From assembly GCA_002366595.1 (NCBI GenBank), contig DFBK01000100.1, positions 1 through 15,190 on the forward strand: 15,190 nucleotides of DNA, read 5' to 3'. The notes below the pieces were generated by a model. The model made no database searches. It had not been told where the DNA came from and saw nothing but the letters and a program-made list of their open reading frames with translations. Positions 6,093 through 13,153 of this stretch are shown piece after piece. Origin of the DNA: Anaerolineales bacterium UBA3082 (GTDB lineage: Bacteria; Chloroflexota; Anaerolineae; UBA7937). The position numbers and the translations under genes are program-made. Every line of letters starts with the position of its first letter. The stretch's first letter is position 1.

Positions 6093-6443
6093 TTAACCCT
6101 CCGAGCCCTCTTCCGCTATTTCCGATCTTTCGCTCCCCTTGCCTTCCTCCTTAGATGGCCCCTTGTCTCGCTCCGAGGTGGGAGTGGGACGCCTGCCATG
6201 GTGCCCTGGCCCGGCACTTGCCAGCCCGTCCTGGTACGACTTGGGGCAGGGGCCGGGCTTGCCAGGCCGGGGATGGTCGGTGACGTAGAACCCCGACCCC
6301 TTAAATATGATCCCTACGGGGTAGATAACCCGTCGCACAGCCCCTCCGCAATGGGGGCACCTTTTCACGGGCTCCGAGGCTATAGATTGATGTCGCTCGA
6401 ACCTGTAACCACAATCGTTACATTCATACTCATAGATAGGCAT
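6093..6443 (-). CDS. FmdB-family zinc-ribbon protein
   Basis: A 116-aa protein whose first 45 residues are a classic FmdB-type regulatory zinc ribbon: MPIYEYEC-x-x-C (two Cys) followed by RCPHC (second Cys pair), then the segment PVGIIFKGSGFYVTD. The remainder, from about residue 56, is low-complexity, rich in Gly, Pro, Ser, Glu and Lys, and probably disordered, a common layout in the family. The ATG at 6443 matches the canonical MPIYEY start and has a GGGAGAG site six bases upstream. An upstream start at 6458 would add five residues. Function is poorly defined; FmdB was named as a putative regulator of formamidase, so no specific role is claimed. Confidence 0.9.
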   Translation of the reverse strand: MPIYEYECNDCGYRFERHQSIASEPVKRCPHCGGAVRRVIYPVGIIFKGSGFYVTDHPRPGKPGPCPKSYQDGLASAGPGHHGRRPTPTSERDKGPSKEEGKGSERSEIAEEGSEG

Positions 6444-6493
6444 AGAGGTCTCTCCCACGGGGATACTTTACGTACGATTTACCCCTTCCGTTA

Positions 6494-6613
6494 TCAAAGG
6501 CGTAGTTGCTGCCTTATCTTGGCCAGTAGCACTTCAGCCATGAAGATATAGAGAGGTCTATCGCCGTCGATCACCAGCACCTTCGCCTTCTCCGACAGCA
6601 CAGCCCTCTCCAC
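6494..6613 (-). pseudogene. short residual reading frame at the edge of the duplicated block
   Basis: A 39-codon frame (GTG at 6613, stop at 6494) reads VERAVLSEKAKVLVIDGD, then RPLYIFMAEVLLAKIRQQ. Its first half is shared with the parallel copy at 9001-9040. Its second half (from VIDGD) has no counterpart there and probably represents the original sequence downstream of the permease. I do not recognise the protein. It could be a chance frame or the tail of a lost gene. Confidence 0.35.
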
Positions 6614-6720
6614 TTTAAAGCCCCGCTACTCAAAGGGACTATTGATAAATATAATTATACAGAATTCGTCCCTGGAGAGCAAGTATTACTCTTTCATAAG
6701 ATTCCAAGTAGAGATAAAAG

Positions 6721-6741
6721 GGGCTGCCACGTGGGTAGCCC
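6721..6741 (-). terminator. terminator-like hairpin in duplicated block, copy 2
   Basis: On the minus strand GGGCTACC and GGCAGCCC pair (one mismatch) and are followed by CCTTTTATC. This is the degenerate counterpart of the perfect palindrome at 9141-9162. It may now terminate transcription from the beta-helix gene. Confidence 0.55.
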
Positions 6742-6846
6742 TCTTCTTGCAACCTGGGGAGTGACCTACCCGCCCTCTATGCATCTGTCAACGAGTGTAC
6801 CGACGATAAAGTATCTGAAATCGCGACCCAAAGGTGTCGCCTATGT

Positions 6847-7020
6847 CTACGCCTCCCGTAGCGCCCGCACCACCTGCGCCAGGCTGGGTCGCTTGCCGTA
6901 CATCAAAAGTCCCATCCGGAACACCTTGGCCCCTGCCCACAGCACGACCGGGATGGCGATGATGAGCATCACGATGCTGCCCACGATGTCCAGCGCCGGA
7001 GCCGCTATGGGAAGTTGCGC
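6847..7020 (-). pseudogene. C-terminal remnant of duplicated ABC permease
   Basis: In one open frame it encodes LPIAAPALDIVGSIVMLI and onwards to GKRPSLAQVVRALREA. This matches residues 356-411 of the intact permease at 9271-10506, with near identity over the final 45 residues. The frame can be opened by a GTG at 7041 that overlaps the beta-helix stop codon (GTGA), so a 64-aa one-helix peptide could in principle be made, but it has no ABC permease core. It is best read as a pseudogene fragment. Confidence 0.85.
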
Positions 7021-7037
7021 ACCGCCAGCCCTTCGCG

Positions 7038-8750
7038 TCACCTCAGGACGAGCGGCAGATAGATGAAAAAGCCAGCCTTGGTGTCGTACTCATAGGCGCC
7101 GATGTCACACGAGAAACCACCGTAGCCAGCCCCACACGCGCGCAGATAGCCGCGCTGGTCCACGCTGACACAGGCCTGGCAGCCGCTGGTGCCGTCGTCG
7201 ATTTGCTCGATGGCCGGGCTCTGGGCCGCCAGAGCGTGTGTCCAGGTGGGCCCGCCGTTATCGCCGAGAGCCCCGAGGTTGGGATCCCAGCCGGTGATGT
7301 CGCCCGTCGTCGGTGCGAAGGTGCAGCCGGTGGTATCTTCAAGCAGGTTGTAGCCCTGGGAGGTGAGCGTACCCGAGCAATCGGGAGCCTGGGAGTCGAA
7401 ATCCTGGTTGTCGCCGATGATGGTGTTCCTAGTTTCGGCCATGCCGCTGGAGACGTAGATTCCCCCGCCGTCGCCGCTAAAGTCGCCGTCAACGTCGGCC
7501 GTATTGCTCGCGATGGTGGTGAACTCGAGCCACAGCGGGCCGGCGGTGTAGATGCCGCCGCCGCTCTTGCCGCTGGTGTTGCCGCTGACGGTACACTTGT
7601 CCAGCGACAGGTCGCCGCCAGAGTTGTAGATGCCGCCGCCGTGCCCCATACCGGCGTCATTGCCGTTGACGGTGCTCATGTGCAGTATCAGTATGGCGAG
7701 AGGATCGTCGTTGTAGATGCCGCCGCCACTGTAGGCACAGCCGTTATCGGCGACCGTGCTCCTGCTGAGTATCACTGTGCTGTCACCGTTGTTGTAGATG
7801 CCGCCGCCGTAGATGGCAGTGTTGTCGGCGACGGTGCTGTTGTACAGGTCCAGCGGGCCGTCGTTCCAGATGCCGCCGCCATTGCCGGAAAGGTCGTGGT
7901 CACTGTCGGCGGTGTTGTAGCCGACGGTGCTGTTGTTCAGCGTCAGTGTGCCGCTATTGTAGATGCCGCCGCCGTGTCGCCCAGCGGTGTTGGCGCTGAC
8001 GGTACTGTTGTCCAGCGTCAGTGTGCCGAGGTTGCGCATGCCGCCGCCTTCGTAAGCGGTGTTGCCGCTGACGGCGCTGTTATTCAGTGTCACTATGTCC
8101 CAGGTCTGGTCCAAGATGCCGCCCCCCAACTCGGCGGTGTTGTAGCCGACGGTGCTGTTGTTCAGCGTCAGCGTGCCGCCAGAGTTGTAGATGCCGCCAC
8201 CACGCCAATCAGCCGTGTTGCTGGCGACGTAGCAGCCGTTCAGCGTCAGCGTGCCGTATAAGTGGCGGATCCCGCCGCCATCCATCTCACCAGGGGTGCC
8301 GGGGGTCCTGCCGTATTCGATCCACAAGTAGTTCATCTCCACTGCACCAGAGTGGACGTCCAGCACCCGGTCAATGCCGTTGGTGCTATTGGTACCCGCC
8401 TGGATGATGGTGTTTCCCGGGTCCCCGTTGATCGTCAGGTCGTCCGTGATGTCCAGGTCGCCGGTAGCGTTGTCGTCTTCGCCCGCACCGGCGATTGTCA
8501 GGGTATAGAAACCGGCGGGGAGGGTGATCGTGTCGGCGCCGCTGCCAGCGGTGCACCCGTCCACAGCGGTATCGGTGTTGGCCGCCTGGATGGCCTCGCG
8601 CAACGAACAGGCGCCGTCGCTGTTGAGTTCGTCTTCGGTGGTGTTGACGATGATGGTAGCCGCGTGGGCCACGGGGGTTGGGCCTACGTTGAGTGACGCT
8701 AAAGCCGCCAACAGGGCCAGGGCACCTGTGAGGATTCGCTGTCTTTTCAT
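7038..8750 (-). CDS. secreted right-handed beta-helix protein with choice-of-anchor Q-like ends
   Basis: A 570-aa exported protein. Residues 1-30 form a signal peptide: basic MKRQR, a hydrophobic core, and AHA before the cut. The mature part begins with a domain containing CSLREAIQAAN (48-58), typical of polymorphic or autotransporter-like beta-helix proteins. It continues with eleven GGG(I/M) turns of the kind GGGIYNSGTLTLNNSTVSGN, which fold as a parallel beta-helix. A DQRGYLR...CDIGAYEY block and the tail IYLPLVLR end the protein; this tail may be a sorting or anchoring signal. The ATG at 8750 has a GGAGGTG site; an in-frame start at 8798 would spoil the signal peptide. It is likely a surface adhesin, glycan-binding or structural protein. 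It sits inside a disrupted permease copy. Confidence 0.9.
   Translation of the reverse strand: MKRQRILTGALALLAALASLNVGPTPVAHAATIIVNTTEDELNSDGACSLREAIQAANTDTAVDGCTAGSGADTITLPAGFYTLTIAGAGEDDNATGDLDITDDLTINGDPGNTIIQAGTNSTNGIDRVLDVHSGAVEMNYLWIEYGRTPGTPGEMDGGGIRHLYGTLTLNGCYVASNTADWRGGGIYNSGGTLTLNNSTVGYNTAELGGGILDQTWDIVTLNNSAVSGNTAYEGGGMRNLGTLTLDNSTVSANTAGRHGGGIYNSGTLTLNNSTVGYNTADSDHDLSGNGGGIWNDGPLDLYNSTVADNTAIYGGGIYNNGDSTVILSRSTVADNGCAYSGGGIYNDDPLAILILHMSTVNGNDAGMGHGGGIYNSGGDLSLDKCTVSGNTSGKSGGGIYTAGPLWLEFTTIASNTADVDGDFSGDGGGIYVSSGMAETRNTIIGDNQDFDSQAPDCSGTLTSQGYNLLEDTTGCTFAPTTGDITGWDPNLGALGDNGGPTWTHALAAQSPAIEQIDDGTSGCQACVSVDQRGYLRACGAGYGGFSCDIGAYEYDTKAGFFIYLPLVLR
7490..8290 (-). repeat. internal coding repeats of the beta-helix protein
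   Basis: Imperfect units, mostly 60-110 bp apart, each contain a version of GTAGATGCCGCCGCC on the plus strand, the complement of the GGGIY codons. They encode the eleven beta-helix coils. The same repetition opens long false frames on the plus strand. Confidence 0.85.
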
Positions 8751-8765
8751 CGCACACCTCCAGAA

Positions 8766-8822
8766 CACGGATTTGCAGGATTCACGGATTTCTGTCACGT
8801 TTCACGTTTTCACGTCTTCACG
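8766..8822. repeat. short direct repeats upstream of the beta-helix gene
   Basis: CACGGATTT occurs twice (from 8766 and 8783), followed by three to four near-tandem copies of a TTTCACG / TTCACG unit up to 8822. The cluster sits between the inserted gene and the permease remnant, and may mark the edge of the inserted segment. Confidence 0.65.
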
Positions 8823-8828
8823 CTCCCG

Positions 8829-9014
8829 CACAGCGTAGACCAAGAACCCCAGAAGGTAATAGACCAAGCCCAGGATGAAGACCTCTGGCCGAGTCAGCAG
8901 AGGCAAGGCCACACTCAGCAGGCTCACCGCCCCACCGCTCAGCCCAAAGGCCGAAAACAGCCAGATCACCACCTGCGTGAGCCCCAGCGCCCCCAGCCCC
9001 AGCACCTTCGCCCG
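8829..9014 (-). pseudogene. internal remnant of duplicated ABC permease
   Basis: One open frame encodes KVLGLGALGLTQVVIWL through GLVYYLLGFLVYAV, matching residues 234-293 of the intact permease with few substitutions. It has no start of its own, lacks residues 1-233, and is cut by the inserted segment after the codon equivalent to Val293. An apparent TTG-started frame reaching 9107 runs through the duplicated downstream region and is not a real gene. Confidence 0.88.
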
Positions 9015-9140
9015 CTCTAATGGCACAGCCCTCTCCACTTTTGAGCCCCACTGCTCAAAGCAGTCATTTATAAATAAAACTATACAACATTGGTCTCTGG
9101 AGAGCAAGTCTCACATAAGATTCCAAGTAGAGATAAGAGA

Positions 9141-9162
9141 GGGCTGCCCACGTGGGCAGCCC
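9141..9162 (-). terminator. perfect 22-bp palindrome, probable permease terminator
   Basis: An 11-bp arm GGGCTGCCCAC is followed by its exact complement CGTGGGCAGCCC overlapping at the centre CACGTG. On the minus strand the stem is followed by TCTCTTATCTC, moderately T-rich. It lies about 110 bp after the permease stop codon, so it could end the NatAB-like operon. Confidence 0.6.
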
Positions 9163-9242
9163 GCCTCTTGCCATCTAGGGAACGGTTTACCCACCACCCT
9201 CTATGTATCTCTCGACGAGGGGGCCGACGATAAAGTATCTGA

Positions 9243-9264
9243 AATCGCGACCCAAAGGTGTCGC
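9243..9264 (-). terminator. possible hairpin just after the permease stop codon
   Basis: On the minus strand GCGACACC and GGGTCGC pair with one bulged A around TTT, beginning a few bases after the stop codon. No strong T-tract follows. It lies in the 106-base stretch that is identical between the two duplicated blocks, so a structural role is possible but unproven. Confidence 0.3.
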
Positions 9265-9270
9265 CTATGT

Positions 9271-10506
9271 CTACGCCTCCCGTAGCGCCCGCACCACCTG
9301 CGCCAGGCTGGGTCGCTTGCCGTACATCAGGAGGCCCATCCGGAACACCTTGGCCCCTGCCCACAGCACGACCGGGATGGAGAAGAGGAGCATCACGATG
9401 CTGCCCGCGATATCCACCACCGGCACCTCGACCACAGGAAGGCGCAACATCATAACCGTCGGTGCGGTCAGGGGGAACCAGCAAAGAGCCCGCAGCAAGG
9501 GCATGTTGGGGTTCGCGAAGGTGAACCCGCTGAACATCAACGGGATGGCCGCTATCATGGAAAAGATGCCCGCCAATTGCTGCGACTCCTGCATGGTGGT
9601 GCCCAGCGCCCCCACCGCCCCCATCAGCACGGCGTAGACCAGAAAGCCCAAAAGGTAATAGACCAGACCCAGGATGAAGACCTCTGATCGGGTCAGCAGG
9701 GGCAAGGCCACACCCAAAAGATTCACCGCCCCGCGGCTCAGCCCAAAGGCCGAAACCAGCCAGATTACTACCTGGGTCAGCCCCAGCGCTCCCAGGCCTA
9801 ACACCTTTCCCGCCAGCAACTCCTGCGCCGTGACCGAGGAGAGGATGATTTCAATGACCCGGCTTGTTTTTTCCTGGGCCACACCCCGCAGCAGGTAGCC
9901 CGAGGAGGTGAAGATGGTCATGATGAGCAGTATACTCAGGAAGTAGGGCACCATGATATTGAGAGCAGTGTCCAGGGGGCCACCTTTAGGCTCACCTTCG
10001 GCCTCCAGGCTCACCAGCACCGGCTCGATGGGGTCAGACAGCCGTTTCCGCAGGGCCGGGCCCACCTCGTCCCCCAGTAGGTGGTCCACGAGGAACCCGC
10101 GCACTGAGGCCGAATCCTCCATCACTGCGGCGCTGAGGGCGCCACCCTTGCTGAGGACCAACACCTGGCCCCTCTCCACATAATCTTCGGGGATGACCAG
10201 GAGGGTGGTGATTTCATCGGCCTCTACAGCCGCTCGGCCCGACTCCTCATCGGCGAAGAGATGGTAGCGCTCCTGGTAGGCGGGCAGGATGGGGGTGAAA
10301 GCACCCAGATGGTCTATCACCCCGATCTTCTCAGGCTCGGGGGCAAACTGGCGCTCGAAAAAGGCGGAGGCCTGCCCACCGAAGAAGGCTGCGACCAAAA
10401 GTCCCAGCGCGCCCAAGAGCGGCACCAGCGCGGTCATGATGATGAAACCGGCACGGCGCACATTGACCAGATACTCGTGTTGGGCGATAACCCCTATCTT
10501 ATGCAT
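9271..10506 (-). CDS. ABC-2 type transporter permease, NatB-like
   Basis: A 411-aa membrane subunit of an ABC exporter. TM1 is at about 19-42, followed by an extracytoplasmic domain of about 140 residues (43-182), then a block of five or so TM helices from 185 to 385. The cytoplasmic segment EKTSRVIEIILSSVTAQELL (212-231) is the conserved coupling region of NatB/ABC-2 permeases. This layout matches the Na+ efflux permease NatB, but the substrate is not proven. The start overlaps the ATPase gene by 8 bp, showing translational coupling. The 3' third has been duplicated nearby as broken copies (8829-9014 and 6847-7020). Confidence 0.9.
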   Translation of the reverse strand: MHKIGVIAQHEYLVNVRRAGFIIMTALVPLLGALGLLVAAFFGGQASAFFERQFAPEPEKIGVIDHLGAFTPILPAYQERYHLFADEESGRAAVEADEITTLLVIPEDYVERGQVLVLSKGGALSAAVMEDSASVRGFLVDHLLGDEVGPALRKRLSDPIEPVLVSLEAEGEPKGGPLDTALNIMVPYFLSILLIMTIFTSSGYLLRGVAQEKTSRVIEIILSSVTAQELLAGKVLGLGALGLTQVVIWLVSAFGLSRGAVNLLGVALPLLTRSEVFILGLVYYLLGFLVYAVLMGAVGALGTTMQESQQLAGIFSMIAAIPLMFSGFTFANPNMPLLRALCWFPLTAPTVMMLRLPVVEVPVVDIAGSIVMLLFSIPVVLWAGAKVFRMGLLMYGKRPSLAQVVRALREA

Positions 10507-11398
10507 CCTTCCCCTCCTTCACCACAGCGATGAAAATCTCCTCCAGCGGTGCGGTGGCCACCTCGAACGCCTCCACAGGGATATTCCGCTCCACCAGAGT
10601 CCGTAGCAGTTCCTGGGGCGTGATTCCCTCCAAAGTGAGGATGAAAGTATCGTCGTGCCGTTCCATCCGGGCCACCCCGGGCAGCAAATCGGGGGCGATG
10701 GGCGTGCGCAGGCGCACGGCGTGGGGGGCGTGGCGATGTTTGATCTCATCCAAGGGGCCGTAGAGCACCGCCCGCCCGTGGTTGATGAGCAGGATGCGGT
10801 CACACAGGGCCTCCACTAGATTCAACTGGTGGGTGCTCAGCATGACCGTCTTCCCCTGCTCTTGTGACTCCCGGATCAGCCTCTTGACCAGTTCTACGTT
10901 GACCGGATCCAGCCCCAGGAAGGGCTCATCGAGGATGAGGAGTTCCGGATCGTGGACCAGACTGACCACAAACTGGAGTTTCTGCTGCATCCCCCGGCTG
11001 AGGTCCTTGACTTTGCGGTCGGCCCAGTCAGCCAATTCGACCCGCTCCAGCCAGGTCAGGGCTCGCGGGCGGGCGACGGAGCGGGGTGTGCCCTTCAATT
11101 CGGCCAGGTAGACCAGCACCTCAAGCACCTTGAGGTCGCGATAGAGACCCCGTTCCTCGGGCAGGTAGCCGATGCGCTCCCTGGCCCTCCCTGGCGGTTG
11201 CCCCAGAACCTTTACCGTGCCCTCGTCAGGCCTGAAGATGTCCATAATGGTGCGGATAGCGGTCGTTTTTCCAGCCCCGTTGGGCCCCAGGAGTCCGAAA
11301 ATCTCCCCCTCATAGACCTCGAAGGAGAGCGCGTCTACAGCGGTGAAGCCGTTGTACCGCTTCACCAAATTATGCACTTCGAGCATCGTCTGGGTCAT
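10499..11398 (-). CDS. ABC transporter ATP-binding protein, NatA-like
   Basis: A 299-aa ATPase that powers the permease encoded next to it. Motifs are Walker A GPNGAGKTT (38-46), a Q-loop region YLPEERGLY where the usual Gln is not evident, signature LSRGMQQKL (133-141), Walker B LLILDEP (153-159) with catalytic Glu158, and H-loop His190 in LSTHQ. After about residue 225 comes a C-terminal accessory domain common in NatA/YhaQ-type ATPases. The ATG at 11398 is preceded by GGAGAG at suitable spacing; a second in-frame ATG four codons later is possible. It forms a two-gene operon with the permease. Confidence 0.95.
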   Translation of the reverse strand: MTQTMLEVHNLVKRYNGFTAVDALSFEVYEGEIFGLLGPNGAGKTTAIRTIMDIFRPDEGTVKVLGQPPGRARERIGYLPEERGLYRDLKVLEVLVYLAELKGTPRSVARPRALTWLERVELADWADRKVKDLSRGMQQKLQFVVSLVHDPELLILDEPFLGLDPVNVELVKRLIRESQEQGKTVMLSTHQLNLVEALCDRILLINHGRAVLYGPLDEIKHRHAPHAVRLRTPIAPDLLPGVARMERHDDTFILTLEGITPQELLRTLVERNIPVEAFEVATAPLEEIFIAVVKEGKDA

Positions 11399-11560
11399 AC
11401 TTACTCTCTCCTGCTCACTAACGTCTGGTTCTTTTCAACGAAACCCGCCTAAAATCTCGTGAGAACTCAGCGAAGGCCGCTCTCCTTATCTCCCTCGCCC
11501 ACCTTATAGCCATCAACTACTAAAGAGCCATCGAATCACTAGTGAACTCTTCCGCTTCGA
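11399..11560. other. intergenic region between the NatAB-like pair and the yhfC-like gene
   Basis: A 162-bp gap without coding potential. It contains the 10-bp palindrome TCACTAGTGA near 11537-11546, flanked by ATCGAA / TTCGAT, but no convincing promoter boxes or T-tailed hairpin. It should hold the promoter of the NatAB-like operon, unless that operon is read through from upstream. Confidence 0.4.
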
Positions 11561-12334
11561 TCATAGGCTCGCCTCCTCCACAGGTCTGTACCTCCTGATG
11601 ATCCAAAGGCTGAAGAGGGCCACCAGGAGAACGGCTGATTCGGCAGCCACCGCTCCCCACTTGGCGTTGATGAAGACTGCGATGAGGTTAGCCAAGCCGT
11701 GGTATCCCATGGCTATAAAAAGATATGAGATTTTGCCTTGCGTGAAAACCTGAAGGACGAGGACAGCCAAGGAGATATGGAGGGTGATGGCGAAGAGCCG
11801 TTCCACCCCTCCCAAAAGGGGCGTATACCATGGCAGAGCGAAGAACTGCTCTACCTGCTGGGCTATCAGCGTCGCCTGTTCCCCAGAGAGAGGCAGTTGC
11901 GAAAGGTCCATCCCCTGCAGCACAATCATGGTCACCAGCGTCAAGACCACTCCCAACCCTAAGAGGATGGATTCGATGCCCCCGTGGCCGGCCCCGAACG
12001 CCAGGGCCTCCCGCCAACTCCGGGCTTTCTTGATCAGAAAACGGTAAACCAAATAGCGTGCCCCTTCTTCAAACAATCCGGCCGTGAGGGACATAACAAT
12101 GATGTTGAAGACGAGGGTGTACCTTTCCGGCGGAGAAGGCAAAACCCCTTGCTGGAAGGCGATGGTCGCGCCGTACAACAAAGGCAAGCGTACCACCTGG
12201 GAGCCTACAAAGGCCAAAGCCCCAAAGCCGAAGATCCCCCAGCGGACCCCAAACCGTCTAACCAAGTAGAAGCCCAAAGCGACGGGAAAAAGAAGCATGA
12301 AAAGTATTTCTATGGCAAACGCTAGATAGAGCAC
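11561..12334 (-). CDS. YhfC-family intramembrane metalloprotease-like protein
   Basis: A 257-aa integral membrane protein with about seven to eight hydrophobic segments. It belongs to the YhfC group related to the CPBP/PrsW glutamic-type intramembrane proteases. Key residues are Glu89-Glu90-x-x-Arg93 in GLFEEGARYLVYRFL, His117 in GAGHGGIES, His186 in ITLHISLAVLV, and His212 in MGYHGLAN. These line up as the catalytic Glu and His residues of the fold. The start is GTG at 12334 with GAGGTAAGG upstream. It lies about 64 bp after the second ABC permease on the same strand and is probably the last gene of that unit. Possible roles are peptide or signal-protein processing, or resistance to membrane-active peptides (inference). 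Confidence 0.88.
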   Translation of the reverse strand: MLYLAFAIEILFMLLFPVALGFYLVRRFGVRWGIFGFGALAFVGSQVVRLPLLYGATIAFQQGVLPSPPERYTLVFNIIVMSLTAGLFEEGARYLVYRFLIKKARSWREALAFGAGHGGIESILLGLGVVLTLVTMIVLQGMDLSQLPLSGEQATLIAQQVEQFFALPWYTPLLGGVERLFAITLHISLAVLVLQVFTQGKISYLFIAMGYHGLANLIAVFINAKWGAVAAESAVLLVALFSLWIIRRYRPVEEASL

Positions 12335-12397
12335 AATCTACCTTACCTCGCCCTTTTTCTACCACACCATTCCAGGCGATTCGATTAGGGCATCCAC

Positions 12398-13153
12398 CTA
12401 CAACTCTTGCCTCTCGAAAACCTGCCAAGCCGTAGCGAAACAAGCCAAGATGATACCAAGGCTAATCACTACCGCCCACCAAGCATCTCCCGGAGCATCG
12501 ACCGTCAGCCTATTCGCCCAACTGAGCAGCTCCCCAGGGAGGTAGCGGCCCACGCGGGGAATGCCAGAGAGCATGGAGAGGACGATGAGGATAGCAAAAG
12601 CCAACCCTCCGGCCACGACTTGGCTCCTGGCCAGGGTGCTAAAAAACAAAGTGATAGCGATATAGACTAGCAGCCAGAGGCCAAGCAGGAGGTTGATCTT
12701 GACAAAGAGCAAGCCATCTAACCTCCCGAAAAGGATGATGGTATAGTAGTAGCAAGCGATCCCCGCTAAGGCCAGACTAAATAGAAACGAAAGGCTTAGG
12801 CCTGCGAACTTGGCCGCTAGGAATGAAAGTCGAGAGAGGGGCTTGCTGAGGATCATCGACGCTGTGCCTCTCTCCTTCTCCTGAGCCACAGAGCCCATCA
12901 CCAAGAGGATAACGAGAAGAACGCCGAACTGGGTGAGGTTCTTGAGGTATTGAACCAAGGCATCGGTGGTGGTCGGCGGAGGAAGCTGGATGGAGATGCC
13001 ACTTGTCTCCAGGCCCTTCAAGAGCTCTGGTGTCATCTTGGCCAAAAGGGGTGAAAGAAGGCCAAAGAAAATGAAGGCAGCGGCCACGATGAGGAAGCGA
13101 TAGGTTCTCAGTTGCTCCTTGATCTCTTTGCTCAAGGGAACCAGAAAGGTCAT
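12398..13153 (-). CDS. ABC-2 type transporter permease
   Basis: A 251-aa membrane protein with six likely TM segments: about 18-38, 73-90, 112-135, 150-172, 177-195 and 224-243. The cytoplasmic coupling stretch SVAQEKERGTASMILSKPLS (88-107) is typical of ABC-2 permeases such as the NosY type. Its ATG overlaps the stop codon of the upstream ATPase as ATGA, so the two are translationally coupled subunits of one exporter. The transported molecule is unknown. A regulator of the YtrA type upstream suggests a role in envelope stress or antibiotic response. Confidence 0.92.
   Translation of the reverse strand: MTFLVPLSKEIKEQLRTYRFLIVAAAFIFFGLLSPLLAKMTPELLKGLETSGISIQLPPPTTTDALVQYLKNLTQFGVLLVILLVMGSVAQEKERGTASMILSKPLSRLSFLAAKFAGLSLSFLFSLALAGIACYYYTIILFGRLDGLLFVKINLLLGLWLLVYIAITLFFSTLARSQVVAGGLAFAILIVLSMLSGIPRVGRYLPGELLSWANRLTVDAPGDAWWAVVISLGIILACFATAWQVFERQEL

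Larger units (their letters stand above)
6576..7020 (-). repeat. duplicated block, copy 2 (permease 3' end plus downstream region)
   Basis: This block of about 445 bp is a direct repeat of 9001-9445. It contains the last 55 or so codons of the ABC permease, its downstream region with a terminator-like hairpin, and the joint sequence CCAGCACCTTCGCC (starting just before 6576). A run of 106 bases at 6800-6905 is identical to 9224-9329; the rest differs at scattered positions. Confidence 0.9.
7021..8828 (-). other. inserted segment of about 1.8 kb carrying the beta-helix gene
   Basis: Permease homology stops at 8829 (after the codon equivalent to Val293) and resumes at about 7020 (equivalent to residue 356). 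Some 62 permease codons are missing between these points and are replaced by this segment. It contains the beta-helix gene and about 78 bp of upstream repeats. No transposase, terminal inverted repeat or clear target-site duplication was found at the edges, so the mechanism is unknown. Confidence 0.7.
9001..9445 (-). repeat. duplicated block, copy 1 (intact permease 3' end plus downstream region)
   Basis: Direct repeat of 6576-7020. Its right part is the 3' end of the intact permease gene. Its left part is the region after the stop codon, ending at the joint CCAGCACCTTCGCC where it fuses to the internal permease remnant (8829-9014). Confidence 0.9.

Noticed and set aside
6731..7066. Plus-strand frame whose product resembles that of 9203-9637
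   Set aside because: The resemblance comes only from the duplicated DNA. Both are antisense to permease sequence and lack start signals.
7203..8261. Long plus-strand reading frame of 352 codons
   Set aside because: It is antisense to the beta-helix gene and is kept open by its repeats. The product is Ala/Val/Asp-rich with a repeated DAAAV pattern and has no ribosome binding site or domain.
7490..8290. Regularly recurring GTAGATGCCGCCGCC units suggesting a CRISPR or tandem array
   Set aside because: The spacing is irregular, the units are imperfect, and they code for beta-helix coils on the other strand. No cas genes are present.
8751..8798. Upstream start for the beta-helix protein at 8798
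   Set aside because: It would place 16 polar residues before an otherwise perfect signal peptide, and the ATG at 8750 has a strong GGAGGTG site.
7021..8828. Insertion sequence or transposon carrying the beta-helix gene
   Set aside because: No transposase, terminal inverted repeats or target-site duplication could be found at the edges, so it is listed only as an inserted segment.
8802..9107. 101-codon minus-strand frame that looks like a small membrane protein
   Set aside because: It begins with TTG in the duplicated downstream region and is otherwise a fragment of permease residues 234-293. It is a duplication remnant, not a gene.
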